This document shows, piece after piece, positions 6,210-6,796 of a stretch of DNA of 6,796 nucleotides. Source of the stretch: Prevotellaceae bacterium (GTDB taxonomy: Bacteria; Bacteroidota; Bacteroidia; Bacteroidales; UBA932). The position numbers were made by a program, and so were the translations under genes. Every line of letters starts with the position of its first letter. Position 1 is the first letter of the stretch. The stretch spans positions 1-6,796 of the forward strand of contig JAITQQ010000149.1 of assembly GCA_031288855.1 (NCBI GenBank). Direction: 5' to 3'. The notes under the pieces were generated by a model. That model was given only the letters and a program-made list of their open reading frames with translations. It had not been told where the DNA came from and searched no databases.

Positions 6210-6796
6210 ATGAAAATTTTGTATGCAGAAGACGAGCCGTATTTAGCCTTTGCCATCAAAGACGGGATGGAAGCGCAAGGCTTTGAGGTGCTACACCTGG
6301 CGAACGGAAAAGAAGCGGTAGAACAATTTTCTTCCTTTGCGCCCGACATCGTCTTGCTCGATTATGCCATGCCCGAAATGGACGGCATCGAAGCCTGCCG
6401 GAAAATACGTTCGAAAAATAAGCACACGCCCATTATTTTTGCTTCGGCGCACAGCCATGGCGACACCATTACGGAAGCCTACCGCGCCGGCGCCACCGAC
6501 TACATAAAAAAACCGTTCGGGCTGCGTGAATTGCTTTTGCATATCGAAACAATTGTAAATAAAGAAAACGAAGCCGAAACAGGCCTCCCGGCGGCATCTG
6601 TTTTTTCTATCGGGCAATATACTTTCGACGCCGGCAAGAATGAACTGCATGGATTCGGTAAATGCACCCATTTGAACAGGAAGGAAAGCGCTATATTGCG
6701 GGAACTCTGCCTGCATAACGAAAACATTGTAGAGCGAAGCTTTCTGCTTCGAAAATATTGGGACAGCGCCGGAATCCTTTATTCGCGCAGCCTGGA
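6210..6796 (+). CDS. OmpR-family response regulator, RprY-like (partial, 3' end outside window)
   Basis: The reading frame is open from the ATG at 6210 to the window end, giving 195 complete codons of an expected 225-240. The receiver domain (1 to about 115) begins MKILYAEDE with acidic pocket E7/D8. The phospho-accepting D51 lies in IVLLDYAMPEMDG, the switch Ser is S79 (IIFASA), and Y98 and K101 are in DYIKKPF. After a short linker, residues about 130-195 match the OmpR/PhoB winged-helix DNA-binding domain: FDAGKNELHG, then LNRKESAILRELCLHNENIV and the YSRSLD that leads into the recognition helix, which is lost at the edge. It therefore acts as a cytoplasmic transcription regulator phosphorylated by the kinase encoded just upstream. 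An ATG at 6196 is in another frame and stops after five codons, so 6210 is the start. The spacer is A-rich with no strong Shine-Dalgarno. Confidence 0.93.
   Translation, partial: MKILYAEDEPYLAFAIKDGMEAQGFEVLHLANGKEAVEQFSSFAPDIVLLDYAMPEMDGIEACRKIRSKNKHTPIIFASAHSHGDTITEAYRAGATDYIKKPFGLRELLLHIETIVNKENEAETGLPAASVFSIGQYTFDAGKNELHGFGKCTHLNRKESAILRELCLHNENIVERSFLLRKYWDSAGILYSRSL

Noticed and set aside
6196..6213. Five-codon ATG frame overlapping the response-regulator start as a regulatory leader peptide
   Set aside because: It is very short, shows no codon bias or partner hairpin, and is easily explained by chance.
6291..6716. Minus-strand 141-codon open frame opposite the response regulator
   Set aside because: The plus strand encodes a clear receiver and winged-helix protein over the same bases; the antisense translation has no recognisable features.

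Overview
The window looks chromosomal and comes from a Bacteroidota bacterium, most likely Bacteroidales. Three things point there: perfect Bacteroidota-type promoter elements (TTTG, 18-19 bases, TAnnTTTG), the lineage-typical GLPGLI protein next to a TonB-dependent-receptor-like protein with an N-terminal carboxypeptidase-regulatory domain, and tRNA genes whose CCA end is not encoded (clear for tRNA-Pro). No mobile element, CRISPR array, phage gene or broken gene was seen.

Layout. Bases 2-335 hold two divergent tRNA genes, tRNA-Ser(GCT) on the minus strand and tRNA-Pro(TGG) on the plus strand, each with its own promoter in the 171-base gap. Bases 389-1069 (minus) encode a YhhQ-type queuosine-precursor transporter. 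Its short leader folds on paper as a compact class I preQ1 riboswitch just before the ATG, which would link uptake of the precursor to its cellular level. Bases 1154-4671 (minus) form a two-gene operon: a secreted GLPGLI protein (first) and a large outer-membrane beta-barrel protein (second), 11 bases apart.

Bases 4672-4827 are a divergent control region. It contains three A-tract direct repeats (GTC followed by seven or more A) and a perfect -7 element lying only four bases before the next ATG. Bases 4828-6796 (plus) encode a two-component system: a membrane histidine kinase without HAMP domain, then an OmpR-type response regulator cut by the window end.

Working model (inference): the kinase senses an envelope state through its periplasmic domain, and the regulator controls its own operon and/or the divergent GLPGLI/outer-membrane operon through the A-tract repeats. 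The queuosine-transport gene and the tRNAs are independent units. The candidate preQ1 riboswitch and the divergent control region are the two parts most worth testing.
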